Assembly: GCA_001798855.1 (NCBI GenBank)
Contig: MGQQ01000118.1
Location: 1-42,695, forward strand
Reading direction: 5' to 3'
DNA length: 42,695 nucleotides
DNA from: Deltaproteobacteria bacterium RBG_16_49_23
GTDB lineage: Bacteria; Desulfobacterota; BSN033; UBA1163
The notes under the pieces were generated by a model. The model was not told the DNA's origin and searched no databases. It worked only from the letters and a program-made list of their open reading frames with translations. The translations under genes were made by a program, and so were the position numbers. This document shows, piece after piece, positions 17,269-25,637 of this stretch (position 1 is the first letter of the stretch; each line of letters opens with the position of its first letter).

Positions 17269-18966
17269 ATGGCAAAGAATCTTGAAAAATTGGGGGTAAC
17301 CTTTGAAACGGATGTCCTGATTGTAGGAGGTGGTTTAGCCGGGAACAATGCAGCGATAGCGGCTCTGGAGAAGGGTGCCCGGGCGCTCATTGCCGACAAA
17401 AGTTCGCTCTATCGATGTGGCGCCATCGCCGGTGGCGTAGATCATTTCATGGCTTATCTAGGCACGGATACATGGGATACCCAAGAAGCCTATCTGGAGT
17501 GGGTGGGCAGGATAGCCAGGGGCGTGGTCAATCTCAGCGTCCAGAATGCCGTGTTCTGCAAGGAATTGGATGCAGCCATTGAAAGGATGGACAGGATCGG
17601 ATGTACACTCAAACAACCTGACGGGAACTTTTTCCGAACCCAGTCCTTGGGTCAGCCTGGCCCTTATTTCATCAATTTCAATGGAAAGCAACTGAAACCC
17701 CTTCTTGCCAAAGAAGCGCTGCGCCTTGGCGCGGAAGTGCTGGAAAAATGTTCCATCTCAGGGCTCCTCACCGATGGAGAAAATGTGACCGGTGCAGTAG
17801 GGTTCAATATCCGGAACGGAAATTTTTACATCATTAAAGCAAAAGCCATTGTCCTTGCCACAGGGAACACTAACCGATTGTTCGAGAACCCTTCCGGGCT
17901 CCCATTTAACACCTGGCAATGTCCGGCCAATACCGGAGCAGCTCAAACCATGGCTTATGAAGTGGGAGCGAAACTTGCCAATATGGAATTCGTACGGATC
18001 ACTGTTGTTCCAAGAGGTTTCAGCGCAGCCGGTTTGAACGCCTTGACAGGAATGGGTGGAAAATTTGTGAACGCCTCCGGGGAAGAATTCATGTCAAGAT
18101 ACCATCCTTCAGGGAATAGATCTCCCCGTTATAAACTGGTAGAAGGAGTGATGAAGGAGCTCTACGAAGGGAGGGGGCCGGTCTACATTGACTGCCGCCA
18201 TCTTTCTCAAAGTGATCTTGATCATTTAAAAAGGACTTTGGGCTATGATAAAGATACGCTTCCAGATTTTATCGAGCAGAAGGGAGTTGATCTTGGAAAG
18301 GACCTTCTCGAAATCATGCCCTCTGAAGGGATGCAGGCAGGACCATCGGAAGTTTGTGGAAGCGGGATTTTAATAGATGAAAAAACAGCTTCGACTGCTC
18401 CTGGGCTCTTCGCAGCAGGAGACTGTGCCGATCAGATGAGGTGTGTCCACATCTGCACCACAGGTGGATATCTTGCAGGAAAGATGGCGGCAGAATTTGC
18501 CATGGGGTCTGGAAAAGAGCCGAAATTGCGTCTGCCTCAGATTAGAGAATTGAGGAAGAAGGCTTTTGCTCCCATGAGGACTTCGGGAACGATTTCCTAC
18601 CGTAAAGTTGAGGATACATTGAGAAAGATGCTCTGGCAGAATGCAGGACCTGCACGGAATGAAAGGAGCCTCCAGGTGGCTCTTGAGAAATTAGAGGAGT
18701 TGAGTCAATGTTTCAAAGAGATAAGGGCCAAGAACTATCATGAATTGATGCGCGTGCACGAAACCCATCAAATCTTAGAGGTTGCCAAGATGATGTGCAC
18801 CGCTGCTCTGGCGAGGAAGGAGACCCGATTTGGCGTCTATCATCACAGGACAGATTATCCGGAGGTAGATGAAGAATATGAGGGCCAAATCGTGTTATGG
18901 AAAACGGAGCAGGGGATGAAGACTTCCTTCAAAAAGTTAGATTACGATAAGATCCCTCTTTCCTAA
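17269..18966 (+). CDS. FAD-dependent oxidoreductase, adenylylsulfate reductase alpha/fumarate reductase-like
   Basis: 565 residues. The N-terminal FAD-binding motif VLIVGGGLAGNNAAIAALEKGA lies at residues 16-37, and the C-terminal FAD signature APGLFAAGDCADQM lies near 376-388. The capping region and C-terminal helices follow the fumarate reductase/AprA plan. RCGAIAGGVDHFMAYLG around residue 50 is especially AprA-like, and the next gene encodes a two-cluster ferredoxin resembling the Fe-S core of AprB. It is shorter than genuine AprA (~620-660), and no sat, qmo or aprB of normal length is nearby, so it is more likely a paralogue that reduces or oxidises the substrate of this cassette than the sulfate-respiration enzyme. 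The stop codon falls inside the left end of a repeat element (18966-19160). Confidence 0.85.
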   Translation: MAKNLEKLGVTFETDVLIVGGGLAGNNAAIAALEKGARALIADKSSLYRCGAIAGGVDHFMAYLGTDTWDTQEAYLEWVGRIARGVVNLSVQNAVFCKELDAAIERMDRIGCTLKQPDGNFFRTQSLGQPGPYFINFNGKQLKPLLAKEALRLGAEVLEKCSISGLLTDGENVTGAVGFNIRNGNFYIIKAKAIVLATGNTNRLFENPSGLPFNTWQCPANTGAAQTMAYEVGAKLANMEFVRITVVPRGFSAAGLNALTGMGGKFVNASGEEFMSRYHPSGNRSPRYKLVEGVMKELYEGRGPVYIDCRHLSQSDLDHLKRTLGYDKDTLPDFIEQKGVDLGKDLLEIMPSEGMQAGPSEVCGSGILIDEKTASTAPGLFAAGDCADQMRCVHICTTGGYLAGKMAAEFAMGSGKEPKLRLPQIRELRKKAFAPMRTSGTISYRKVEDTLRKMLWQNAGPARNERSLQVALEKLEELSQCFKEIRAKNYHELMRVHETHQILEVAKMMCTAALARKETRFGVYHHRTDYPEVDEEYEGQIVLWKTEQGMKTSFKKLDYDKIPLS

Positions 18967-19160
18967 GAGATTGTGTCGTTAGTCCGTTCATGGTTCGACA
19001 GAGCCTGTCCTGAGCGAACCGTTCACCCTTCGAGAACCTCAGGGCGAACGGTGAGTCGAAGGGCTCACCACGAACGGACCACGGCACGTTAAAAATCAAT
19101 TATTTAGCCGTTCGTCTTGAGCGTGTCGAAGGGCGAATGGTGAATTACGACACAGTCTCT
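18966..19160. repeat. MITE-like inverted-repeat element, copy 2
   Basis: Termini AGAGATTGTGTCG (18966-18978) and CGACACAGTCTCT (19148-19160) match each other and the ends of the element at 385-606. The similarity reaches left to CCTAAGAGA at 18962, so the stop codon of the flavoprotein gene lies within the terminal repeat. The interior differs from copy 1. It contains an inverted set built on GTTCG...CCTGAGCGAAC and TTCGTCTTGAGCGTGTCGAA, a sequence type commonly dispersed in such genomes. No ORF of note is inside. Confidence 0.7.
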
Positions 19161-19196
19161 TAGGGGGGAGAGATTTTTGAATAGGAGAGGCGAACG

Positions 19197-19403
19197 ATGC
19201 CACCTGTTATAGATCTCCAAAAGTGTATAGGTTGCGGTAATTGCGATCGTCACTGTCCATTAGATGTCATTCATTTTGATGGGGTTCGAAATATTCCTTA
19301 CGTTAAGTATCCCGATGAATGCTGGCATTGCGGGTCTTGTCGTCTCGACTGCCCAGTGGAGGCCATAACGATCCGTTTTGGTCCTGAAATGCTCTATCTC
19401 TAA
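19197..19403 (+). CDS. Two-[4Fe-4S] ferredoxin, AprB-like small subunit
   Basis: 68 residues with two CxxCxxCxxxCP motifs: CIGCGNCDRHCP near residue 10 and CWHCGSCRLDCP near residue 42, separated by a ~20-residue insert. That arrangement, and the short tail FGPEMLYL, resembles the N-terminal Fe-S domain of adenylylsulfate reductase beta without its long C-terminal wrap. The start is the ATG after AGGAGAGGCGAACG. It is most likely the electron-transfer partner of the AprA-like flavoprotein upstream, from which it is separated by the 195-bp repeat element. A generic ferredoxin role cannot be excluded. Confidence 0.88.
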   Translation: MPPVIDLQKCIGCGNCDRHCPLDVIHFDGVRNIPYVKYPDECWHCGSCRLDCPVEAITIRFGPEMLYL

Positions 19404-19426
19404 ATAAAGGGAAAGGAGGTTTTTAA

Positions 19427-20359
19427 ATGAAGATCCATTATTTTCTTCTAACGATGGTGATTGTTCTAATGGGGGCTTTCTCAGCCCAGGCCGTCACCCA
19501 ACTCCACATGGGGACCGCTTCTGTGGGTGGAACATTCCATAGCGCTGGACTGGCCGTGGCTCAGTGTTTAAACAAATTCTTACCGGAAGTGAATGTGACC
19601 GCAGAAATCACGGCCGGGACGATCGAAAATTTGCGGCTACTGGATGATCGCAAGATCCAATTGGCTGTCGTCACTCCTCAGGTGGCCTTTCAGGCTCTGA
19701 AAGGAGACCCCCCCTGGAAGAAAAAAATCGAGTTCAGCATTCTGATGCGGCTGATTCCCAATTCCAATAGTTACGTCGTCCTGAGTGGTTCCGGAATTAA
19801 GAGTCTTTCCGATTTGAAAGGGAAACGGGTCAATGTCGGTCCTGCAGGTGGAGGACTGGAGCCGAATGCCAAGGCCATCCTCGAGGCTTATGGATTAACC
19901 TATAAAGACTTCACGCCCCTCTTCCTTGGTATTGGTGCGGGAGCGGATGCCTTGAAGGATAGAAAGGTAGACGCGGCCATCACGACCATCCCCATTATCC
20001 ATGAGCTCCAAGCCACCGCGAAGATTGACATCCTCTTTATGGAGGAGAAGGTTCTTGATGCGATGATTGCAAAACATCCCTACTACGGGAAACAGCGGAT
20101 CCCAGCCCACACCTTTAAAGAGGTCTCTCAAGACATGATCGTCCCGGATTTCGGGATGCAGCTGGCTGTCAGAAACGATACCGATCCTGAACTCGTCTAC
20201 AGGTTGACCAAGACACTTATGGAGAATGTGAAATCCCTGGGAGAAGCTTACGGACCGATGAAAATGATCACCCCTGATTGGGCCGCCACAAAACTTGCCA
20301 ATCCTTATCATCCCGGCGCAATCAAATACTTCAAAGAGAAGAAAGTTTGGAACGATTGA
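19427..20359 (+). CDS. TAXI family TRAP transporter solute receptor, copy 2
   Basis: 310 residues, ATG after AAAGGAGGTTTTTAA. The signal peptide (IHYFLLTMVIVLMGAFSAQA) is followed by LHMGTASVGGTFHSAGLAVAQCLNKFLPEV, the TAXI ligand-loop segment, and by LSDLKGKRVNVGPAGGGLEPNAKAILEAYG near residue 126, the second-lobe signature. The C-terminal ANPYHPGAIKYFKEK parallels VPFHPGAEKYHKE in copy 1, so the two are clear paralogues, although the rest has diverged and their ligands may differ. It starts the second transporter cassette, 23 bp after the ferredoxin gene, and is followed by its own fused permease. Confidence 0.92.
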   Translation: MKIHYFLLTMVIVLMGAFSAQAVTQLHMGTASVGGTFHSAGLAVAQCLNKFLPEVNVTAEITAGTIENLRLLDDRKIQLAVVTPQVAFQALKGDPPWKKKIEFSILMRLIPNSNSYVVLSGSGIKSLSDLKGKRVNVGPAGGGLEPNAKAILEAYGLTYKDFTPLFLGIGAGADALKDRKVDAAITTIPIIHELQATAKIDILFMEEKVLDAMIAKHPYYGKQRIPAHTFKEVSQDMIVPDFGMQLAVRNDTDPELVYRLTKTLMENVKSLGEAYGPMKMITPDWAATKLANPYHPGAIKYFKEKKVWND

Positions 20360-20402
20360 GATGACGAAGAGAATGCCGTTTTTTTAAGGGAGGATAGGGA
20401 AA

Positions 20403-22316
20403 TTGGAAAAGACGCCGGATCGGGAGGGAATGGCCGCTCCTCTCCTTCGATCCTCTTTGCGAAAAAGAGCATCCACTGTGGTCGCTGTCTCTCTCACCCT
20501 CTATACGGTGGTGAATGCTTCCACTTTTTTATTGGAGCCTTTAAGACAACTGGCCATCTTTCTCAGCCTTTCCCTCTCCCTCTCCTTTCTTCTTTACCCC
20601 TTTATCCCGAACTCTTCCTCCGGTTGGATTTTAATTCTCGATCTTCTCTTCGCTGCTTTGAGCGGCCTCATCGGTATTTATATTACGGCCGATTATTGGG
20701 AACTGATCTTTCGTGTGGGGGCGCCCACGGGAGGAGATCTCTGGATCAGCCTCATTGCCGTCCTTCTCGTTCTGGAGGCCACTCGGAGAACCGTGGGGAA
20801 ACCTTTGGTCGTCATCAATATCGCCTTTTTACTCTATGCCTTTTTCGGACACCTCCTCCCTCCCCCTCTTTCCCATGGTGGATATGATCTGGAGCGGATA
20901 GCCACAACCCTGGCTCTGACCCAGAACGGGATATTCGGGGTTGCCCTTACGGTCATGTTCGATTACATCTATCTCTTTGTCGTTTTTGGGATCATCTATG
21001 CCGCTTCCGGAGGAACGGAGTTCATCCTTGATCTGGCTCGATCTCTCTTCGGCCGCTTGACCGGCGGACCGGCAAAAATTTCCGTCCTCTCCAGCGCCCT
21101 CTTCGGTACCATCTCGGGAAGCGCTGTGGCCAATGTAACGGTGGATGGAATCTTCACTATTCCGATGATGAAGAGAGCAGGATTTGAACCCCATGTGGCA
21201 GGGGCCATCGAAGCCGTCACCTCCACGGGTGGAGCTCTCATGCCGCCCGTCATGGGCGCCGCTGCTTTCATCATGGCAGAATATCTGGGAATTCCCTATA
21301 TCTCCATCTGCAAAGCCGCCATCTTTCCAGCCCTTCTCTATTATTTTGCCCTATTTGCCATCATCCATTTTTACGCAAAAAAGAATGATCTCCGTGGTCT
21401 CCCAAAAGAGGAATTACCTTCTTTCTTAAGCGTCATGAGAGAGAAATGGACTTTTTCCATCCCCATCCTTTCCCTGATTCTCCTGATGGCAAAGGGATTT
21501 ACACCAACCAAGGCCGTGCTCTATACCATTCTGATCATCCTGATTCTCAGCGCTTTTTCCAGAACCACAAGAATCGGGATCAGAAAGGGAATGCTTCTTT
21601 CCGAAGTATCGGCAAAGAGCGCCCTTCTCGTCTGCACTGCCTGCGCCAGTGCAGGCATTATTATCGGGATCGTTCTCCTGACCGGTTTGGGATCGAAACT
21701 GGCTGATTTCGTTCTCTACGCTTCCGGAGATCGATTGGGATTGGCTCTTCCTTTCATCATGATCGCTTCCCTTATTTTAGGGATGGGCTTGCCCACGGTG
21801 GTTTGCTACGTATTGCTTGCAGCAACAGTCGCCTCTCCCTTAATTAAGATGGGTGTCCTCCCCTTGGCCGCTCATCTCTTTATCTTCTACTTCGGCATGC
21901 TCTGTATGGTGACGCCTCCTGTGGGATTTGCCTTCTATGCAAGTTCAGCCATTGCAAATTCCGACCCCATGAAAACAGGATGGACCGCCTTTAAATTCGC
22001 CCTGGCAGGTTTTATTCTCCCCTATATGTTCATTTTCTATCCCTCTTTATTACTCATAGGATCGCTTTCGGAGATTCTATTGGCCACCCTCCCGGCCGTC
22101 ATCGGGACCCTTTTATTAAGCATCGGGATAGTGGGTTTCTTAAAAAAGGAAATCGGATGGCTGGGAAGAGGACTCCTGATCATTGGAGCGGTTCTCTTGA
22201 TCCATCCTGGAATGGCAACCAGTCTGATCGGAATAGGATTGGGGGGGCTTGTGCTGATCCCTCAATACAGGAAGGGAAAACTCTTTTCTTTTTTTAATCG
22301 CAAAATCCAAACCTAA
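20403..22316 (+). CDS. TRAP transporter fused permease (DctQ-DctM fusion), copy 2
   Basis: 637 residues starting at TTG 20403, preceded by AAGGGAGGA at suitable spacing; an ATG nine codons later is possible but has its ribosome site too close. The layout matches copy 1: an N-terminal small-subunit-like helical region with LIAVLLVLEATRRTVGKPLVVINIAFLLYAFFG, then a DctM-like domain with GRLTGGPAKISVLSSALFGTISGSAVANVTVDGIFTIPMMKRAG near residues 216-260 and ALMPPVMGAAAFI after it. Its receptor is the TAXI protein just upstream. Conservation of the pore-region motifs suggests a working transporter; the substrate is unknown. Confidence 0.92.
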   Translation: MEKTPDREGMAAPLLRSSLRKRASTVVAVSLTLYTVVNASTFLLEPLRQLAIFLSLSLSLSFLLYPFIPNSSSGWILILDLLFAALSGLIGIYITADYWELIFRVGAPTGGDLWISLIAVLLVLEATRRTVGKPLVVINIAFLLYAFFGHLLPPPLSHGGYDLERIATTLALTQNGIFGVALTVMFDYIYLFVVFGIIYAASGGTEFILDLARSLFGRLTGGPAKISVLSSALFGTISGSAVANVTVDGIFTIPMMKRAGFEPHVAGAIEAVTSTGGALMPPVMGAAAFIMAEYLGIPYISICKAAIFPALLYYFALFAIIHFYAKKNDLRGLPKEELPSFLSVMREKWTFSIPILSLILLMAKGFTPTKAVLYTILIILILSAFSRTTRIGIRKGMLLSEVSAKSALLVCTACASAGIIIGIVLLTGLGSKLADFVLYASGDRLGLALPFIMIASLILGMGLPTVVCYVLLAATVASPLIKMGVLPLAAHLFIFYFGMLCMVTPPVGFAFYASSAIANSDPMKTGWTAFKFALAGFILPYMFIFYPSLLLIGSLSEILLATLPAVIGTLLLSIGIVGFLKKEIGWLGRGLLIIGAVLLIHPGMATSLIGIGLGGLVLIPQYRKGKLFSFFNRKIQT

Positions 22317-22328
22317 AGGAGCTTCATC

Positions 22329-23333
22329 ATGAAGATCGATATCTTTGCTCACATCTTTCCAAAGAAGTACTTCGATCGGATGATCGAGGTTGCACCGAAC
22401 GCTAAGGATATGCATAAACGAGTCAGAAGCGTTCCCTGCATTGTGGACCTCGATGAACGGTTCAGAATCATGGATCAATTCGATGAATATGTTCAAGTGA
22501 TCTGTCTTGGCTCTCCTCCGATTGAAGTCTTTGGTCCACCGCCCATATCCACGGAGATGGCTAAGTTGGCCAATAACGGGATGGCCGAGCTCGTCCAGAA
22601 ATACCCTGATCGTTTTCCCGGATTCATTGCTTCATTGCCCATGAATGACCCGGAGGGGCTGTTAAAAGAAGGAAGGCGAGCGATCATAGATCTCAAGGCC
22701 GTGGGGGTGCAGATCTTTACGAATGTATCGGGAAGACCTCTGGATAAACCCGAAACCATGCCACTCTTTGACCTCATGTCTGAACTGGACCGTCCCATCT
22801 GGATGCATCCTGCACGGGGAGCCGATTTTCCGGATTACAAAGGGGAACCCAAAAGCCATTACGAGATCTGGTGGACTTTCGGGTGGCCCTATGAAACGAG
22901 CGTAGCCATGGCACATCTGGTCTTTTCAGGTCTCTTTGACCGGCATCCCGATATCAAGATTATCACTCACCACCTGGGTGGCATGATCCCCTATTTTGAA
23001 GGCAGGGTCGGCCCGGGCTGGGATCAGTTGGGTACCCGGACCTCTGATGAAGACTATACCCTTTTGCTGAAGAAGCTTAAGAGGCGCCCACTGGACTACT
23101 TCCGGCTCTTCTATGCAGACACGGCTGTTTTTGGGGCAAGGGAAGCGACCATTTGCGGGTTGAAATTCTTCGGATCAGATAGAACCCTATTCGGATCGGA
23201 TATGCCCTTTGATCCTGAAAAAGGGTCGGCTTATATCCGGTGGACAATAGAAATCATCGAGAGTTTAGAGATCAGTCAGGCAGAGCGCCATGCGATTTTT
23301 GAGGGCAATGCGAGGCGACTGATGAAACTGTAG
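22329..23333 (+). CDS. Amidohydrolase-2 family enzyme (ACMSD-like), copy 2 with altered HxH motif
   Basis: 334 residues; the ATG follows AAAGGAGC and lies 12 bp after the permease stop. The ACMSD-type barrel is recognisable: FDEYVQVICLGSPP near residue 51, His160 in WMHPARG, His214/His215 in ITHHLGG, and Asp291 in FGSDMPFD. However, the N-terminal metal motif reads DIFAHIF, so the first His of HxH is Phe6 and only His8 remains. Compared with copy 1 this removes one expected ligand. Decarboxylases in this family can tolerate such variation, but a changed metal site or substrate is likely. It pairs with TAXI-TRAP copy 2 and precedes the RdhA-like gene. Confidence 0.86.
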   Translation: MKIDIFAHIFPKKYFDRMIEVAPNAKDMHKRVRSVPCIVDLDERFRIMDQFDEYVQVICLGSPPIEVFGPPPISTEMAKLANNGMAELVQKYPDRFPGFIASLPMNDPEGLLKEGRRAIIDLKAVGVQIFTNVSGRPLDKPETMPLFDLMSELDRPIWMHPARGADFPDYKGEPKSHYEIWWTFGWPYETSVAMAHLVFSGLFDRHPDIKIITHHLGGMIPYFEGRVGPGWDQLGTRTSDEDYTLLLKKLKRRPLDYFRLFYADTAVFGAREATICGLKFFGSDRTLFGSDMPFDPEKGSAYIRWTIEIIESLEISQAERHAIFEGNARRLMKL

Positions 23334-23369
23334 TCCCCCATCTATCAGATCCATCATCAGGAGGATGTC

Positions 23370-24515
23370 ATGAGCGGCTATCACAAACGCGACTTCGAAC
23401 CCTTTCCCATGCATACCCTGAAAAGGGTTGACCGTCCAACCACTAAAATCCTGGACGATCAGGTCAAGAGAGTGGATGAGCGGGAGAGCGGCTTCAATAA
23501 GGCAGTCCGCGGCGATTATGGGCCTATTCTTCAAAGGGAAAGACAACGATTCGTGGTTAAACACCCCATCTCCGGCGCCCTCTCCTGGATGACGGCCTAT
23601 TTGAAAGATGTCGTAGATGGATTGGTGGCATCGCAAAAAGCTCCCCTACCGGAGGATCCCGAACGGTTATCCAGGCACATTAAGGAACTGGCCTACTTTC
23701 TCAGAGCAGACGCAGTTGGAATCTGCAAACTGCCTCCCTATGCCGTTTACACAAATAGTTTCCCTGATGGTCAACCGATCGAGCTGAATCACCGATACGC
23801 GATAGGCATTCTGATTGACCAGGACTGGAGGACCGCAGAGGCATTCAATGGCCATGACTGGATCAGCAATGCCATGAGTTTCTTAGCCTATTCCACATCC
23901 GGTTTTATTGCTTGCATCATGGCAGAATATATCCGGAGGCTCGGGCATCCTGCAAGGGCCCACCACGCAAGAAATTATCAGGTCGTTGTTCCCCCCATCC
24001 TCCTCTGGGCAGGTCTCGGAGAAATGTGCAGGATTGGCGATTCCGTGCTTCATCCCTTTTTGGGTCCAAGGTTCAAAGCAGCCGTGGTGACGACAGACCT
24101 GCCCCTTTTTCCTGATCAACCCATCGACTTTGGGCTACAGGATTTTTGTTCAAAATGCAAGAAGTGTGCACGGGAATGTCCTTCAGGAGCTCTGAGCGAT
24201 GGGGGAAAGGTCATGTTCAATGGTTATGAGCGATGGCCTTCGGATGTTGAGAAATGCACGAAGATGCGCGTTGGAAACCCCAAAGGGTCGGGATGCGGAA
24301 CCTGCATCAAGGTCTGTCCGGCAAATAAGCCTTACACCCTTTTTCACCGAGCCGTCGGTTGGGCAGTGCGTAACTCTTCTATGGCAAGAAGTATTGCTGT
24401 CCGGGCAGATGATCTCATAGGATACGGAAAACCAAAACCTAAAAAGAAATGGTGGTTCGACCTGGAAGAGGTGGATGGAGCGCTGCTGATTCCTACCAAA
24501 GGAGGTGATCGATGA
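23370..24515 (+). CDS. Reductive-dehalogenase-like cobamide/Fe-S protein without Tat signal
   Basis: 381 residues, ATG after GGAGGATGTC. The N-terminus HTLKRVDRPTTKILDD and VDERES match the start of the catalytic core of RdhA reductive dehalogenases; there is no twin-arginine signal, so the protein is cytoplasmic. Residues ~105-260 show the nitroreductase-like cobamide-binding core, with LRADAVGICK, LLWAGLGEMCRIGDSVLHPFLGPRFKAAVVTTDLPLFPDQPIDFG. Two ferredoxin motifs follow: Cys260, 263, 266 and 270, then Cys296 with Cys309, 312 and 316. No RdhB membrane anchor gene is nearby. Catabolic soluble RdhA-type enzymes remove halogens inside the cell; other reductive C-heteroatom cleavages are conceivable. 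It sits with TAXI-TRAP copy 2 and precedes a DctP receptor. Confidence 0.85.
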   Translation: MSGYHKRDFEPFPMHTLKRVDRPTTKILDDQVKRVDERESGFNKAVRGDYGPILQRERQRFVVKHPISGALSWMTAYLKDVVDGLVASQKAPLPEDPERLSRHIKELAYFLRADAVGICKLPPYAVYTNSFPDGQPIELNHRYAIGILIDQDWRTAEAFNGHDWISNAMSFLAYSTSGFIACIMAEYIRRLGHPARAHHARNYQVVVPPILLWAGLGEMCRIGDSVLHPFLGPRFKAAVVTTDLPLFPDQPIDFGLQDFCSKCKKCARECPSGALSDGGKVMFNGYERWPSDVEKCTKMRVGNPKGSGCGTCIKVCPANKPYTLFHRAVGWAVRNSSMARSIAVRADDLIGYGKPKPKKKWWFDLEEVDGALLIPTKGGDR

Positions 24516-24578
24516 TAACACTGATCTTCTTGAAATTATTTTAATCAATCAAATACATTATACGAGGGAGGGAGGAAG

Positions 24579-25610
24579 ATGAAAAAAAGAATTTTCTTAT
24601 TGGCGATGGCTTTATTTTTAGTTTTTATCTTTGCTACAGGAAAGTTTTCTTATGCCCAGGCTGTGAAGCCTATCGAATTGAAACTATCCCATTTTATGTC
24701 ACCTATGCATAACCTACACGTGGATGTGCTCGCCCCCTTCGCTAAGGAAGTTGAGGAGCGAACCAAGGGAAGGGTTAAAGTAACCATCTATCCTGGGGAA
24801 GCCTTAGGGAAGGCGAAGGATCACTACGATATGACGATGCACGGGATTACCGATCTCGCTTTATTCATCCATGGATATACCGCCGGCCGATTTCCGCTTA
24901 CCTCTGTAATAGAACTTCCTATTAACGTCCCTTCAGCGAAAGTTGGCAGTCGAGTCATCTGGGAACTCTATGATAAATATCTGGAGCAGGAATATCCTGG
25001 CATCAAACTTCTAACACTTTGGACTCATGGACCCGGTCATCTCCATATGACAAAAAAACCTGTCACTAAGTTAGAAGATATCAAAGGGTTAAGGATAAGG
25101 AGCCCTGGTCCCTTACAGACAGCCCTTCTTAGAGAATTAGGGGTCTCCCCGCTCACCATCCCCATTCCTGAAGTCTATGATGCCCTTCAACGGGGAATGG
25201 CAGAAGGCGCTGTGGTTCCCTTCTCTGTTATTATAGATTTTAAACTTTATGAATTGACGAGGCACCACACCCTTTCGAATCTTTATGTCATGAGCATGGG
25301 TTTTGCGATAAACCCAAAGACCTGGAATGGTCTTTCACCAGACATACAAAAGATCATCGAAGAGCTTTGCGGTTCTCGTATGTCAGAGACTGCTGGCGCC
25401 TCCTATGATAAATATGATTCATTAGGGATGGAGGCTGCGAAAAAAGTGAAGGCAGAAATTCTCTCACTTTCATCAGAGGAGAAGAAAAGATGGGCCGATC
25501 AGATCAAACCTCTGAATGGTAAATGGATCGCGGATATGGAAGCAAAGGGACTCCCCGGGAAAAAAATCTTTGATGATGCTCGTCTGCTTTTGGAAAAATA
25601 TTCCAAATGA
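24579..25610 (+). CDS. TRAP transporter substrate-binding protein, DctP family
   Basis: 343 residues; the ATG follows GGGAGGAAG. The signal peptide (IFLLAMALFLVFIFATGKFSYA) is followed by the DctP pattern: IELKLSHFMSPMHNLHVDVLAPFAKEVEERTKGRVKVTIYPGEALG, and the selectivity segment LEDIKGLRIRSPGP near residue 170, whose second Arg is the usual carboxylate-binding residue. VYDALQRGMAEGAVVP completes the family signature. It captures an organic acid in the periplasm. Its membrane partners DctQ and DctM are not adjacent but follow at 29315-31095, after a methyltransferase and a molybdoenzyme, which ties those enzymes to the same substrate. Confidence 0.93.
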   Translation: MKKRIFLLAMALFLVFIFATGKFSYAQAVKPIELKLSHFMSPMHNLHVDVLAPFAKEVEERTKGRVKVTIYPGEALGKAKDHYDMTMHGITDLALFIHGYTAGRFPLTSVIELPINVPSAKVGSRVIWELYDKYLEQEYPGIKLLTLWTHGPGHLHMTKKPVTKLEDIKGLRIRSPGPLQTALLRELGVSPLTIPIPEVYDALQRGMAEGAVVPFSVIIDFKLYELTRHHTLSNLYVMSMGFAINPKTWNGLSPDIQKIIEELCGSRMSETAGASYDKYDSLGMEAAKKVKAEILSLSSEEKKRWADQIKPLNGKWIADMEAKGLPGKKIFDDARLLLEKYSK

Positions 25611-25637
25611 GAGGGTTAGGGATGGCAGGGAATTAGA

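Noticed and set aside
17269..18966. Genuine dissimilatory adenylylsulfate reductase alpha subunit (aprA)
   Set aside because: The protein is shorter than AprA, its ferredoxin partner lacks the AprB tail, and no sat, qmo or dsr genes are near; recorded as AprA-like only.
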